Shown: positions 11,020 through 22,513, counted from the stretch's first letter. The stretch is 64,000 nucleotides of DNA from Siphonodentalium dalli (GCA_032622095.1 CP136062.1:201961959-202025958); one strand, 5' to 3'. The notes: generated by a model not told the origin, from the sequence alone. Numbers and translations are program-made.

Positions 11020-11830
11020 CACCATTTGAACATGACCATCACCGTGTCCTATAGGCGATGTCTAAAACGGGACGTAATGGCATTGAATGCACAGGGAAGT
11101 GGTGTCATTCGATCACTTGGGCTATATGCTTAGCAACCATTGATACCGTTAAATACAAACTACATGTAGGTTCAATCTTCTGACCTGATGTATCTCCAGT
11201 TTCACAATAGGGTATTGACTGCATACAAAATGCCGTTTCTTAGCGCGGAATTATACGACGCTATAAGCTTATGATAATTGCATTATACTTTCAGTTCCGT
11301 GTAGTTGCTTAGAAACCGTTACCAGGGAGTGATCGTGTGGCAAAGTATACCGTTCTAAAAAAAAAAACACAGTGGCCCATGGGAACATGCTTGTAAAATT
11401 TCCTACCTGTAGCACCATTTGAACATAACCATCAGCATGTGCATGCCAAGAAAGTCTAAATTGTGGCATAATACAATTGGATTCACAGGGCAATATGGTG
11501 TCATTCGATCATTTGGGTTATTCGCTTAGCAACCGTTGCTACCCTTAAATACAAGTTAGGATCAGTCACATCTGGCCATATATATCTCAAATTTCACAAT
11601 AGGGCGTTGACTGCATAAAAAACGCCATTTCCTTGGGCTGAATTACGACCGTAAAAGCTATAATTGTATTTTACTTTTAATATCTGGTAGATGCTTAGCA
11701 ACCGTTACCAGGGAGTGACCACGTGGCAATGTAACCAGATTGTAAAATAATCAGTGGTCCATGGGGAACATAGATCTAAAGTTTCAGAAATGTGACACCA
11801 CTTGAACATACATCTAAACACTGGCCACAA
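11020..11830 (+). repeat. diverged tandem repeat of about 385-393 bp
   Basis: Landmarks recur at matching spacing: CACCATTTGAACAT at 11020 and 11413, with a weaker CACCACTTGAACAT at 11796; CTTAGCAACC-type and GTTACCAGGGAGTGA blocks fall at about 11309 and 11693. Units are clearly related but diverged. Confidence 0.65.
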
Positions 11831-11893
11831 TATAAAAAATACCACTGGGAGCCCAGGGTCAGGGTGTCGATCGTTGTGGGGAGCCAGGGTTCA

Positions 11894-12160
11894 AAACATC
11901 TGGCAGGGTCTATGAAAACACTAAGCCTACCTTAAAAGTCTTCATCATGTATTTAATCGAATACTCAAGCAATACCGAACGGAACACATCCAACAAGCAT
12001 CACCACATGGATGACATCACAACACATCTATATAGACAGCTTGACAGCAACATCACATCGAGCGTCAAACATCAGACATCAAATCGAGAGATCCAGATGG
12101 CCAACGAAATAAACAGGACCCTGGCGAACAAATACATGGGTTGTAATTGCTGCCTAATAT
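11894..12160 (+). repeat. 267-bp direct repeat, copy 2
   Basis: Second copy of the 10066-10332 repeat. It diverges just after GCCTAATAT, where this copy continues ATATCC and the first continues CCC. Confidence 0.75.
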
Positions 12161-12196
12161 ATATCCAGAATGGATATGAATAAATATGTGAAATGT

Positions 12197-12254
12197 GATT
12201 GTGTCAAAAATACAACTTCCCTATTGTCGATATAAACAACTATTTTGACACAAT
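12197..12254. repeat. short inverted repeat GATTGTGTCAAAAATA / TATTTTGACACAATC
   Basis: Near-perfect 15-16-base arms separated by about 28 bases; probably a small foldback remnant. The following 700 bases (to about 12960) show nothing I recognise. Confidence 0.55.
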
Positions 12255-12964
12255 CCTAACTGTGACAAACAGTTAGAAATAAAACCTATAGTGCTAGTAT
12301 AAAAGGGAGATTATGAACGCAGCGTGCGATTTCCTACATCCCTACATTAATGGGCAAATATATTTATGCAAATGTGACCAACTCTAAACTTCCAAAACGA
12401 AGACAATAGTATTATTAAAAACATTATAATAACGAGTAAAAACATAACAAATATCACATACCATACTGGGAGGAGCATAGGTCAAGATGTCATAACGTAG
12501 TATTCATTTCTTATACTTCTTAACTGAATTCTTCAAGGCATTTGAAGAATTTACGAAAAAACCATGAGTGTCAACAAGACTAACGATGTGCACTCCTCGG
12601 CGACCAAATACGAACTGACAAAAGGCGCGAAAAGACGTTACCTGTGATTGGCTGAAATCCAATAGTGTCCGACAGTTTGGTCTAATATTGGGCGCTAACA
12701 TAGACAGAGAATAGACTTAAGCGGGTCAGGTATTGGGCGTAAATAGCAAAATACAGAACAGGAATCGAACTAGGAACGGGAAATGTAAAGAACGGAATAG
12801 CGCGGAATGGAACGAAATGAACCAAGTACGCGGAATGAAATGATTGCAATGCGGCTATAAAATGTATATTAGTGAGTTAGGTTTAATAACTTAGTTAGTA
12901 TACATGTGTAGCTTGTAATAAAGGCATATACTGTTTTGGTATATAAAATAGCACTGTCACACAG

Positions 12965-13801
12965 TTAATTAATAAAACCATTATCTCGTCTATGCCAAAA
13001 CTAAAAGTGTTCTATAATATAGTATCCTTTTCTAACTCGATATTGTTCTGAATTCAACTATGTTGAGTAAATATATATGCAATTCCTGATGACACTTGCG
13101 TCGCTTGACAACTGGAAATGTGGTTTACCGTCAAGACAAATTTGACAATGAGGTTCAGTCTTTTAGCGAAGTCCAAACACACGTAGTACATAACTTTTGG
13201 AATTCGGCCAAGCAAGGACACCATGTATTGTTGGGCGGGTTTGAAGCCCTAATTCTATACAATTGGTTTTAACCAATCGCAGTGAGTGGTTTCTTATAGA
13301 CGAGAAGAGGACGGTATCTTCGCCCATTTATTATTTTGATTGACGGTGCATGTGCATCATTGTACTGAAGGAAGAGGTGTGGCATAACTGACATTCATAT
13401 CGATCTATCACCTGATCAGTCGTCGATTCATTTGGTGAATTCTCTTGTAATAAATATTTCGCAGGGAAGTCGGAGGGTTTGTGTAATATTCTGAGCGAAA
13501 GGGGGACGTATTCTGGGTTTTCATATTCCCCAATTTTGTTAGTCGTTCTAAACGTTGTTTACTATGATGATTGAATATTGAAAAAATCAGGACACAGGAT
13601 TTAGTTGGAATTTAAAACTTAAATAACTCGATTTAGGCTTGAGTTAAACTATTTATTTGTATATAGTAGTATACGCTTATGATTGGATGGCACCCACTGA
13701 TTGCCGACGATATTACGATTATTTTAGATTAGACAATATTACTGACGATATTGAAATTTTAACCGGGTATTGTCGATTAATCGGGAAACCGCCCACCACT
13801 A
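12965..13801 (+). repeat. direct repeat, copy 2 (hAT-like 3' portion)
   Basis: Second copy of the 9143-9937 repeat. Its terminal CCGCCCACCACTA is followed at once by ACGACGAT, the same 8-mer found before the left end at 8491, which is why I assign this as the outer 3' end. Confidence 0.75.
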
Positions 13802-14178
13802 ACGACGATGATGAGTGTTATGATGTTGATTATGACGATTATGATGATCACGAGAAGAGGACGATGGTGATGACAATGCTGACGTCGACGATGGTGGTGA
13901 TTATGACGATGCCAATCCATCCTGACTTGCTACAAGACTTCAATTCAGTAAATCAGATGCATACACATGATACAAGATTTAGCAGTTGAAATTACTTTGT
14001 GCCAGAGGCTAACCCCCAAATCAAGAAAACATTCATGTACAATGCAATCAAAGCATGGTACAATCTAGATAAGGGGCACAAGTTTTTTGATGATCATCCC
14101 ACCTTTAAGACACTGATTAGCCTGCATCTATTTCAAAGAATAGTAGATGAGGGAGACTGTGATTTTATATACTACTGA
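13802..14178 (+). pseudogene. decayed non-LTR retrotransposon (LINE) C-terminal fragment
   Basis: One reading frame runs from an acidic Asp/Tyr-rich stretch into FNSVNQMHTHDTRFSS, a TGA, then NYFVPEANPQIKKTFMYNAI and KAWYNLDKG, ending FIYY and TGA at 14176-14178. The pattern of H..TR, followed by a P/N-rich loop and a basic Y.(G/A)..(A/I).(A)W..L block, is the conserved end of many LINE ORF2 proteins. The internal TGA at about 13987 shows decay. The acidic stretch continues the frame found just left of the hAT-like insertion at 8491, so the insertion seems to have split it. Confidence 0.5.
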
Positions 14179-15774
14179 AATTGTTCTTAGACTTGTATAT
14201 TGTTTTTAGGTTGAGGTACGACTGCTGTGTGGAAATCAAATGCTGTATTGCAGGGGTGTTTTAATTTTTTTCCCCATTTTTACTAGTTATTTTACAAATT
14301 TCTATGTTGTCCCAAGGGGGGGCCAGTGGTTTCTGTGATGAAGTAAGTGACCACTAGGGTAGCAATATGCTTGATATATGGCGATATGCATGTATTTGGC
14401 ATACCAAACTCATAAAGCTGCTAAAACCTCACAGAACCCACTGACACTCCGGGGGATGGATAGTTATTTGGTCATAGGTATGAGTCAACAATAAGCGTAG
14501 ACTTATGGAAATGGTGTTATTACCTTACTTTGATCCTCACTTGGCTGCCATATCTTACCATATATTATAGCTAGATATAACTATTATATAACCATGCATA
14601 CCATTTAAATTATGCTATACTGCACAAATTAGCACATGTATACCATATATGACGACTCATAGGATTAAAATATAGTCCTATAAAGCGCACAAATTTTCAT
14701 AGTAATGTGATACATATATATGTGTACCTAATATTGGTTTTTAATCTATATCCAACTGACCATATCCTTTTAAGACTGGACAATCTTCGTAATTGAACCA
14801 ATCATAAGTATTGGGGACCACTATGGAAATAAGAGGGATTTTTTGTCCTTCTTTAAGTGTTATCCCTGGTAATGATATATTTAATTATAGAGGCTGACCA
14901 GTATTAATATTAAAATTTATTAATATTAATACCACCGACTAACCATATTAAAACCTTATTGGTTAAATCTTTTTTTGATTATAAATACACATTTAGATAG
15001 TGAGCTCACAGAGATATGTTAATGTCGACTGCTTTTCCATCTAAAATTATTTACATTGCTTTTTCAATATGTATACATTTGTCAACTTTGTATAAATTGT
15101 ATAGATATTTATCATTGCCATTAAATAATCTAAAAAAAAATTATGAGAAGAAGATGGATGATTGATGGTCAGGTGACCAAGATAGTGGCGATGACGATGG
15201 TGATGAAGATGACATGATGGGGATGAAGAAAAGGATAGCTAGATGATGACGATAGTGCTGGGTGGTATTTCGTTGTACCGATTATGGCGATAACAGTGCT
15301 AAAAATCTGACGAGAATCAAAATCATGATTCATACTTTGATTCTCGTAAAAGCAGCTGACTCGCTGAGGAAGTGCTATCTTTATATTCTCGTAAAATATT
15401 ATTGGTTTAAAGGCCTGAATGATGATGAACATCGCGATGTTAAAGTCACCGGGCTGTTATGAGAAGAAAAAAGCGGGGGGTTGATGTATATATTGTATAT
15501 ATGTGATGTATTTTTTTATTTTCTGCTGTCCATCTTTTGTAAAAAAAACTACATTTTTGTTTCTCAATGTCCATATAATAATATCTTGGATCAGAGAATA
15601 AAGCATATAGATATATAAAATGAAAGCCAAATAAATAAGCTGTTCTTTATTGCTAAAATAAACCACCATGATCAATTACTGAATTAGATCCTAATGAAAG
15701 AATTTTTCAAAAATTAGTCAGACACAGTAATTGGGGAAATCCCACACTATATTGGATAAACACTTTTTAGCTCA
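14179..15774. other. no recognised gene; AT-rich with an acidic-coding tract
   Basis: Mostly AT-rich. At 15166-15250 a GAT/GAC-rich tract reads as Asp/Glu-rich peptide (GDQDSGDDDGDEDD) but is closed by nearby stops. An inverted pair AATCAAAATCATGATT / ACTTTGATTCTCG lies near 15310-15350. Confidence 0.4.
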
Positions 15775-17261
15775 ACTTACTTTGTAAGTTTGAGCTATTG
15801 CCGTGGGTTGGCGTCCGTCGTCCGTGTGTCTGTGTTTCCGTCAACAATTTCCTTTGGCGTGGGCTACAGGTCGTACCTTTGCGTACCTTTGGTCTGATCT
15901 TTATGAAATTTGTCATGAATGTTGACATTGACATGTAGATAGGAACGAGTCATTTTGGGGTCATTCGGCCAAAAAACATGGCCGCTGGCGGCCATCTTGG
16001 ATTTCAAAATTAAATCCATTGGCTCGGTCTACAGGTCGTACTGTTCGTCTGATCATCATGAGATTTGTCACGGATGTTAATATTGACATGTAGATGGGAA
16101 CGAGTCATTTTGGGGTCGTTCTGTCAAACAATATGGCCGCCAGCAGCCATTTTGGATTTTACTCTTCGCATGACTAAATCCTTTGGTGCGGGCTGCAGGT
16201 CGTAGCTTTAGTCGGATCTTCATGAAATTCGTCATGGATGTTAACAATGACATGTAGATGGGAACGAGTCATTTTGGGGTTGATCGGCCGAAAAACAAGG
16301 CCGCCAGCAGCCATCTTGGAGTTTACTCTTTGCATGACTCCTTTGGCACGGGCTACAGGTCGTAGCATTGGTCAGAATTTCATGAAATTTGTCATGGATG
16401 TTAACAATGACATGTAGACGGGAACGAGTCCTTTTGGGGTTATTCAGCCAAAAAACATGGCTGCTGGTGGCCATCTTGGATTTCAAAATTAAATCCATTG
16501 GTGCGGGCTACAGGTCGTACTATTCATCTGATAATCATGAAATTTGTCATTGATGGTAATATTGACATGTAGATGGGAACGAGTCATTTTGGGGTCGTTC
16601 GGCCAAAAAACATGGCCGCCAGCAGCCATCTTGGATTTTACTCTTTGCATGACTAAATCCTTTGGCGCGGGCTACAGGTCGTAGATTTGGTCGGATCTTC
16701 ATGAAATTTGTCATGGATGTTAAAAATGACATGTAGATAGGAACGAGTCATTTTGGGGTCGTTCGGCCAAAAAACATGGCCACCAGCAGCCATCTTGGAT
16801 TTTACTCTTTGCATCACTAAATCCTTTGGCACAGGCTACATGGCGTACCTTTGGTCAGATCATTATGAGATTTGTCATGGCTGTTGACCTTGACATGTAA
16901 ATGGGAACGAGTTATTTTGGGGCCATTTGGCCAAAAAACATGGCCGTTGGTGGCCATCTTGGATTTAAAAATGAAATCCATTGGCGCCGGCTACAGGTCG
17001 TACTATTCGTCTGATCATCATGAAATTTGTCATGAATGGTAATATTGACGTGTAGATGGGAACGAGTCATTTTGGGGTCATTCGGCCAAAAAACATGGCC
17101 GTCAGCAGCCATCTTGGATTTTACTCTTTGCATGACTAAATCCTTTGGCACAGCTAGGTTAGACATTTCAATTAGCACCTTCCCTATTCCTCCATTTACT
17201 ATCAACCATTAAATTATTCCCCTACCTAAGTTGAGCTACAGTGTCATTGACACTTTCATTT
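15775..17261 (+). mobile_element. pearl-like (Helentron-associated) non-autonomous element, copy 1
   Basis: It begins TTTTAGCTCAACTTAC and closes with the inverted form CTAAGTTGAGCTA, then a stem-loop AGTGTCATTGACACT and TTCATT. Between them are a CCGTCGTCCGTGTG microsatellite and about eight core units of 155-164 bp, marked by GACATGTAGATGGGAACGAG at 15930, 16085, 16249, 16409, 16564, 16728, 16892 and 17047. The layout matches bivalve pearl and DINE/HINE elements. The minus-strand open frames across it (KSKMAA.., RPKLRPVARAKG..) are repeat artefacts. Confidence 0.75.
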
Positions 17262-17409
17262 ATATTTTCATAAACTTTTTACGTCAAAGTATAAATTGTA
17301 TTCCCACTCCCAGAAGACCGAACGTGTTATTCCACTCTCAAGATGTTATCCTACTCTCAGCATTACGTCATATTTTACCATCACTCGGTATCCTTGCTCA
17401 TTATCTTAA

Positions 17410-17784
17410 CCCAACAAACCGGCCAAATAAAGCTTCAACAGCCTAAAATATCTTCGGTCTGTCTCAATAGAACCATACAAATATGGATATCATTGGAACC
17501 GGCTCCTTGACCACATTGTGATAGTTACAGTTATGCCCTGTGCCAATGCATTCTCTTATATATGCGAGTCGACCATAGGTCGCCTCGCATATATAAGAGA
17601 ATGCATTGGCCTAAAAAAAATATTTTTTTAACACTTTTTACCATTTTTTCTTACATTCTTTAACAATTTTATAATTTTTAATGTGTTAAGCCAATGCATT
17701 CTCTTATATATGCGAGGCGACCTATGGTCGACTCACATATATAAGAAAATGCATTGGCACATGGCCCTTCTGTTGGGTAAAGGG
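17410..17784. mobile_element. piggyBac-like double-hairpin MITE, left end damaged
   Basis: It is flanked by TTAA at 17406-17409 and 17785-17788. The right end reads TGTTGGGTAAAGGG. The left end begins CCCAACAAACC and seems to have lost the outer TTAACCCTTTA of the intact copy at 37493. Two perfect or near-perfect hairpins (about 17541-17609 and 17693-17758) built on GCCAATGCATTCTCTTATAT lie inside, the second an inverted version of the first. Confidence 0.65.
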
Positions 17785-18097
17785 TTAACAGAAAAATCTT
17801 GTGTTGTTGTACTTTAAGAGCGTGTTAGGTCTAATGATGTCTGGGTCACAACAAACTGTAAAAGGAAATAAAATTAACTGCTCTGAGTAGTGTACAGTTT
17901 CTCTCCTCCATACACGACTCCATATAGGATGAATATAGTATTTGACAGAATTTGATGAACCTTTGTAGTTGGTGTGTTGTCTTCATATGAGAACTTCCCG
18001 TTCAAGTTTGAATTTGACCATTTCCGAAGAGTTGTGCCACTTTTCGACTATTCACCATCAAGGAAGTTTTTTTTTATAGCAGAGATATTTCCTTCAT

Positions 18098-18318
18098 TGT
18101 ACAGTAATGCCCTAAATAATCAACTCCTTAACCATAGCAGAATTATGGGTAACTTTTCAGGATATAGTCCGAAATATGGCTTGTTGCCATTCATCGGAAA
18201 TTTCTCAGTGAAAGCTTTACGATGAATGGCAACAAGCCATATTTCCGACTAAATCGTGAAAAGTTACCCATAATTCTGCTGTGGTTATGGAGTCAATTAT
18301 TTAGGGCATTACTGTACA
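18098..18318. mobile_element. 221-bp foldback element
   Basis: Terminal arms TGTACAGTAATGCCCTAAAT and its complement enclose an inverted repeat that reaches nearly to the centre (GTTGCCATTCATCG against CGATGAATGGCAAC), with a loop of about 25 bases. A shorter relative lies at 44426-44537. Confidence 0.75.
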
Positions 18319-18499
18319 ACATTTTACCACAAAAACACTGGCTGTCTCTTCACGGTTGCCTTCTTATTCTCCGTTATATGCTCAATGATGGATTAGCGGA
18401 TCTCGATTAAATTTGGTATGGATTTGTTCCATCAGGAGAAGTTCAAAGAATAGATCCATAAATTTATATTTTCTGGATTATGGGTTTAAGAGTTATCCT

Positions 18500-20161
18500 T
18501 TTTAGCTCAACTTACTTTGTAAGTTTGAGCTATTGCCATGGTTCGGCGTCCGTCGTCCGTGTATGCGTGTGTCCGTGTGTCCGTCAACAATTTCCTTTGG
18601 CGCGGGCTACAGGTCATACCTGTGATCTGATCTTTATGAGATTTGTCATGAATGTTGACATTGACATGTAGATGGGAACGAGTCATTTTGGTGTCATTCG
18701 GCCAAAAAACATGGCCGCTGGCAGCCATCTTGGATTTCAAAATTCAATCCATTGGCGCGGGCTACAGGTCATACTGTTCTTCTGATTATCATGAAATTTG
18801 TCATGGATGTTAGTATTGACATGTAGATGGGAACGAGTGATTTTGGGGTCGTTCGGCCGAAAAACATGGCCGCCAGCAGCCATCTTGGATTTTACTCTTT
18901 GCATGACTAAATCCTTTGGCGCGGGCTACAGGTCGTAGCTTTGGTCGGAACTTCATAAAATTTGTCATGGATATAAACAATGACATGTAGATGGGAACGA
19001 GTCCTTTTGGGGTCGTTCGGCCAAAAAACATGGCCGCTGGCAGCCATCTTGGATTTCAAAATTCAATCCATTGGCGCGGGCTACAGGTCGTACTGTTCGT
19101 CTGATTATCATGAAATTTGTCATGGATGTTAGTATTGACATGTAGATGGGAACGAGTGATTTTGGGGTCGGTCCAGGTCGGTCGGCCAAAAAACATGGCC
19201 GCCAGCAGCCATCTTGGATTTTACTCTTTGCATGACTAAATCCTTTGGCGCGGGCTACAGGTCGTAGCTCTGGTCCGATGTTTATGAAGTTTGTCATAAA
19301 TCTTGCCATTGACATGTAAATGGGAACGAGTCATTTTGGGGTCATTCGGCAAAAAAACATGGCTGCTGGCAGCCATCTTGGATTTCAAAATTCAATCCAT
19401 TGGCGCGGGCTACAGGTCGTACTGTTCTTCTGATTATCATGAAATTTGTCATGGATGTTAGTATTGACATGTAGATGGGAACGAGTGTTTTTGGGGTCGT
19501 TCGGCCAAAAAACATGGCCGCCAGCAGCCATCCTGGATTTTACTCTTTGCATGACTAAATCCTTTGGCACGGGCTACAGGTCGTAGCTTTGGTCGGAACT
19601 TCATAAAATTTGTTATGGATGTTAACAATGACATGTAGATGGGGAAACAAGTCATTTTGGGGTCATTTGGCTGAAAAACATGGCCGCTGGCGGCCATCTT
19701 GGATTTCAAAATTCAATCCAATGGCACGGGCTACAGTTCGTACTGTTCGTCTGATCATCATGAAATATGTCATATATGTTAGTATTGACATGTAGATGAG
19801 AACGAGTGATTTTGGGGTCGTTCGGCCAAAATACATGGTCGCCAGCAGCCATCTTGGATTTAACTCTTTGCATGACTAAATCCTTTGGCACGGGCTACAG
19901 GTCGTAGCTTTGGTCGGAACTTCATGAAATTTGTCATGGATGTTAACAATGACACGTAGATGGGAACGAGTCCTTTTGGGGTCAATTGGCCAAAAAACAT
20001 GGCCACCAGCAGCCATCTTTAATTTTACTCTTTGCATGACTAAATCCTTTGGCACATGTTAGACATTTCAATTACCACCTTTCCTATTCCTCCATTTACT
20101 GTCAACCATTAAATTATTCCCCTACCTAAGTTGAGCTACAGTGTCATTGACACTTTCATTT
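18500..20161 (+). mobile_element. pearl-like (Helentron-associated) non-autonomous element, copy 2
   Basis: Same ends and core as the copy at 15775: TTTTAGCTCAACTTAC start, CCGTCGTCCGTG microsatellite, about nine core units, CTAAGTTGAGCTA, stem-loop AGTGTCATTGACACT and TTCATT. It ends 176 bases before the acceptor of the galactosyltransferase anchor exon. Confidence 0.75.
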
Positions 20162-20337
20162 GGTTTGCCACATGGGGATATCCACAGTTGTGATACCACA
20201 TCTCTTGACATAATATTAGTTATATCATTATAAATCTTCAACAATGGTATGTAACAAATATATTATTATAGACTATGTGTATATTGAAAACAAACATTTA
20301 GCTGTGTTGAGTTTCTAAATTTTGTTTTCTCGTTTAG

Positions 20338-20445
20338 TTTACTGCTCACAGAATCGTAGATATAAGCGATGTAATTGTGTGATAGTGGCCTCTGTCCTGT
20401 TCTTCCTTCTAGTCATTTACTACTCAAGAACTATTGCAGCGATAG
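20338..20445 (+). CDS. C1GALT1: C1GALT1-like galactosyltransferase, transmembrane-anchor exon (partial CDS)
   Basis: This is the first recovered coding exon of a core-1 beta-1,3-galactosyltransferase. That enzyme adds galactose to GalNAc-Ser/Thr in the Golgi, making the core-1 O-glycan. A pyrimidine-rich acceptor ending in CGTTTAG precedes it and an AG|GTGAGT donor follows. It reads 35 codons: a basic patch (RRYKR) followed by a hydrophobic segment (VIVASVLFFLLVIYY), the signature of a type II Golgi membrane anchor. It enters and leaves in phase 1, and the trailing G joins CT of the next exon to give Ala. The frame closes upstream (TAA at 20316-20318), so the start codon lies in an earlier exon that I could not find. 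Exon identity rests on phase, splice sites, topology and position, because anchor sequences are poorly conserved. Confidence 0.68.
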
Positions 20446-20570
20446 GTGAGTGAAACTACATGTACCGGTATTTCTTCCTACTTAATTTTCAAGTCTCAGG
20501 ATAAACCTGGTAATTTATCGCATTTGTGAAATTACAATGATCAAAATAGATTAAAAAAACTTACTGTATT

Positions 20571-20700
20571 GACCCTTTCATGACGGCAGCTGCGCTGGTG
20601 CAGCATTAAAGACCATGTCCCAGTGCATTCTCATACAAATGCGAGTCTGCCACAGGGAGCCTCACATTTATAAGAGAATGCAATGGCTTACAAGGTCAAG
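20571..20700. mobile_element. partial double-hairpin MITE, TTGACCCTTTCATGACGG end type
   Basis: Begins TTGACCCTTTCATGACGGCA and continues into one hairpin of the CCAGTGCATTCTCATACAAATG / CATTTATAAGAGAATGCAATGG type. The second hairpin and right end are missing. A fuller relative is at 48905-49123. It lies in the first recovered intron of the galactosyltransferase. Confidence 0.55.
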
Positions 20701-21340
20701 GTAAACATTGTTAAACTTTATATACAGTTCCATGAAAAGACTTGATACCAAAGTCAAAGTAATTTATTAGCTTGCTCTTCAGTTTTAGCATACCAGGAAG
20801 GAATTAATAAGAAATGTTCTCTTTTGTTTCATGCACAAAACATTCTGGTTTATACAGGGGGTTATGTTGAGAACTAATATATATGTTTGCCCCTTTGTTA
20901 TCATATGACACAGTTCATGATATAACTGAATATTGATATCTCGAAAAAGAAATATTTAGGAGCTCAAACATAAAGTGGCTCATTATAGCCACACATGGTC
21001 TTTGAACCTTTTAGGAGTGCAACAGTGCATGCCTTAACATCTCCACTGCTAAATGACGTCATTTTCAGGACCGTTGACATTGTGGCCTTTTTCCATTAGA
21101 AAAATATAATAGGAATATCATGAAAGCCCTAAAAGTGACTCCGTGGAAAGGCTAATTATCATTCGTAATCCTGCAACATCATACATGTACACTGTTTTAA
21201 TGCCTTCAAATAAAAATAAAATGCCAATTTAATTATACCATTCGCTTGTAGACTGGACAGGAATGTCCATCCATATTCCATATGTTCTCCTTGTGAATTT
21301 TGTATGATACAGATTCTTGTTATACAATACTTCCTGCTTT

Positions 21341-21687
21341 TAATTTCTGTTATATATATAAATATATTGGATTTGAAACAGCCATTCTGTTTTTTTTACC
21401 CTGTGCCAATGCATTCTCTTATATATGCGAGTCGACCATAGGTCGCCTCGCATATATAAGAGAATGCATTGGCCTAACAATTTTTTATCATTTTTTAAAA
21501 ATAAATGTTTCTGACAATTTTTAGGACATAAAATAAAAAACATCATTTAACCTGCAGGGAGCCCCACACATATATAGAAGCATATAGAAGAGTGTCGTCT
21601 GCTCATGTTTGTCTGGGGCTCTGTATGGGTGAAATTAATTTCTGTTATATATATAAATATATTGGATTTGAAACAGCCATTCTGTTT
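21341..21687. mobile_element. single-hairpin element bracketed by 52-bp direct repeats
   Basis: The 52-base segment starting TAATTTCTGTTATATATATA occurs at 21341-21392 and 21636-21687. Between the copies is one GCCAATGCATTCTC hairpin (about 21404-21472) and the GAGCCCCA..TGGGGCTC inner hairpin (about 21549-21622) known from the two-hairpin element at 45083-45447. It is an incomplete copy of that element. Confidence 0.7.
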
Positions 21688-21689
21688 AC

Positions 21690-22405
21690 CTCGATTGAAC
21701 TTGGCAATGTTGATTGATTCCATATCCGGTGACTTCGTCTATCCCCTTCTTTGAAAAAGCCGAAACCACTTGAGTAAACTCCCTGATCACATCGCTCAAT
21801 TTGAGCAAATCCTATCCTTGCGATTGATGCTTTGGTCACATCGCGTCGCTCGCGATGCCATGTGAATACCTCAGTGATATTATGTTTGTCCTAATTGAGT
21901 GTTAACGCTGAAAGCCACACAAACAAATGGCTGATGTGATGCATTGAATCATGATGTAAACATTGGGATGTATTGGAATGTTTTGGGAGTATCAATGAGT
22001 CATTGCATGTGATTGCATTCGCAATGTTAAATTATGAAGCTATATGACTATTATAATGTCAGCAGAGACATAACTTAAAATCAGTTTAAACTTTAAACAT
22101 AAATTAAATTCTTGTCAAAACAAAATGGAATTTGAAATATTCGTGAAATTCCCACTTCAGATTTGAAGTGAGGACACAAAAAGTTTTCATCAGGTAGGCA
22201 CAATTTTTGTTGGCACATATAGACTAAAGGCATCATGTACATTTCCTCACTTCAGTATCCAAATATTACAATGTGGTAAGAGATCATTGAATTATGTGTA
22301 CTAACATTTCATTCACTAAGATTCAGTGAGTCACAGAGTTACTGTATACGACTTAAAATTGTGGACCTTTTTTCCACATTTTAATGCTTGATCATTATGT
22401 TTCAG
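21690..22405. other. intron sequence without recognised features
   Basis: AT-rich intron of the galactosyltransferase leading to the stem-exon acceptor. No repeat relationship noticed. Confidence 0.4.
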
Positions 22406-22513
22406 CTGGAATAGAGATTCCACCATTCTTTGATATATTCTTCTTCACATTCCGACTCAAATCTAATGTGGTAAAATTCAGATATGCCGACTTCCAAAGA
22501 TCAGATGAAGCAC
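22406..22513 (+). CDS. C1GALT1: C1GALT1-like galactosyltransferase, stem-region exon (partial CDS)
   Basis: This is the second recovered exon, with acceptor TATGTTTCAG and donor C|GTAAGT. It is exactly 108 nt and in phase 1 at both ends, like the exon before it. It encodes a 35-residue segment (starting GIEIPPFFDIFFFTFRL, ending FQRSDEA) that would lie in the lumenal stem between anchor and catalytic domain. The terminal C joins TG of the catalytic exon to give Leu, so the frame runs through all exons. The segment has no recognisable motif, as expected for the variable stem of GT31 enzymes. A spurious pair of splice sites is possible, but phase agreement on both sides makes this less likely. 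Confidence 0.66.

Larger units (their letters stand above)
8491..13801. mobile_element. composite hAT-like insertion with internal nested duplications
   Basis: The left end TAGGGCTGGACGAT and the right end (reverse complement TAGTGGTGGGCGGT) are imperfect inverted repeats of the TAGxGCTGGGCG type seen in hAT elements. ACGACGAT lies immediately outside both ends (8483-8490 and 13802-13809), the 8-bp target duplication expected for hAT. A second 5' end starts at 8830 and a second 3' end closes at about 9937, so at least one related copy is nested or tandemly duplicated inside. The 9143-9937 segment recurs at 12965-13801. No transposase is seen. Confidence 0.6.

Noticed and set aside
15166-15250. 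Acidic protein exon (GDQDSGDDDGDEDD)
   Set aside because: Closed by stops within about 30 codons on both sides, and GAT repeats give this by chance; kept only as a note.
15775-20161. Minus-strand frames with repeated KSKMAAGGHVFWPNDPK-like peptides
   Set aside because: They follow the 155-164-bp core units of the pearl-like elements, shift frame between units, and have no homology I recognise.
20230-20260. AACAATG|GTATGT as the missing first coding exon
   Set aside because: The exon would end in phase 0, but the anchor exon at 20338 needs a phase-1 donor; the intron would also be under 100 bases.
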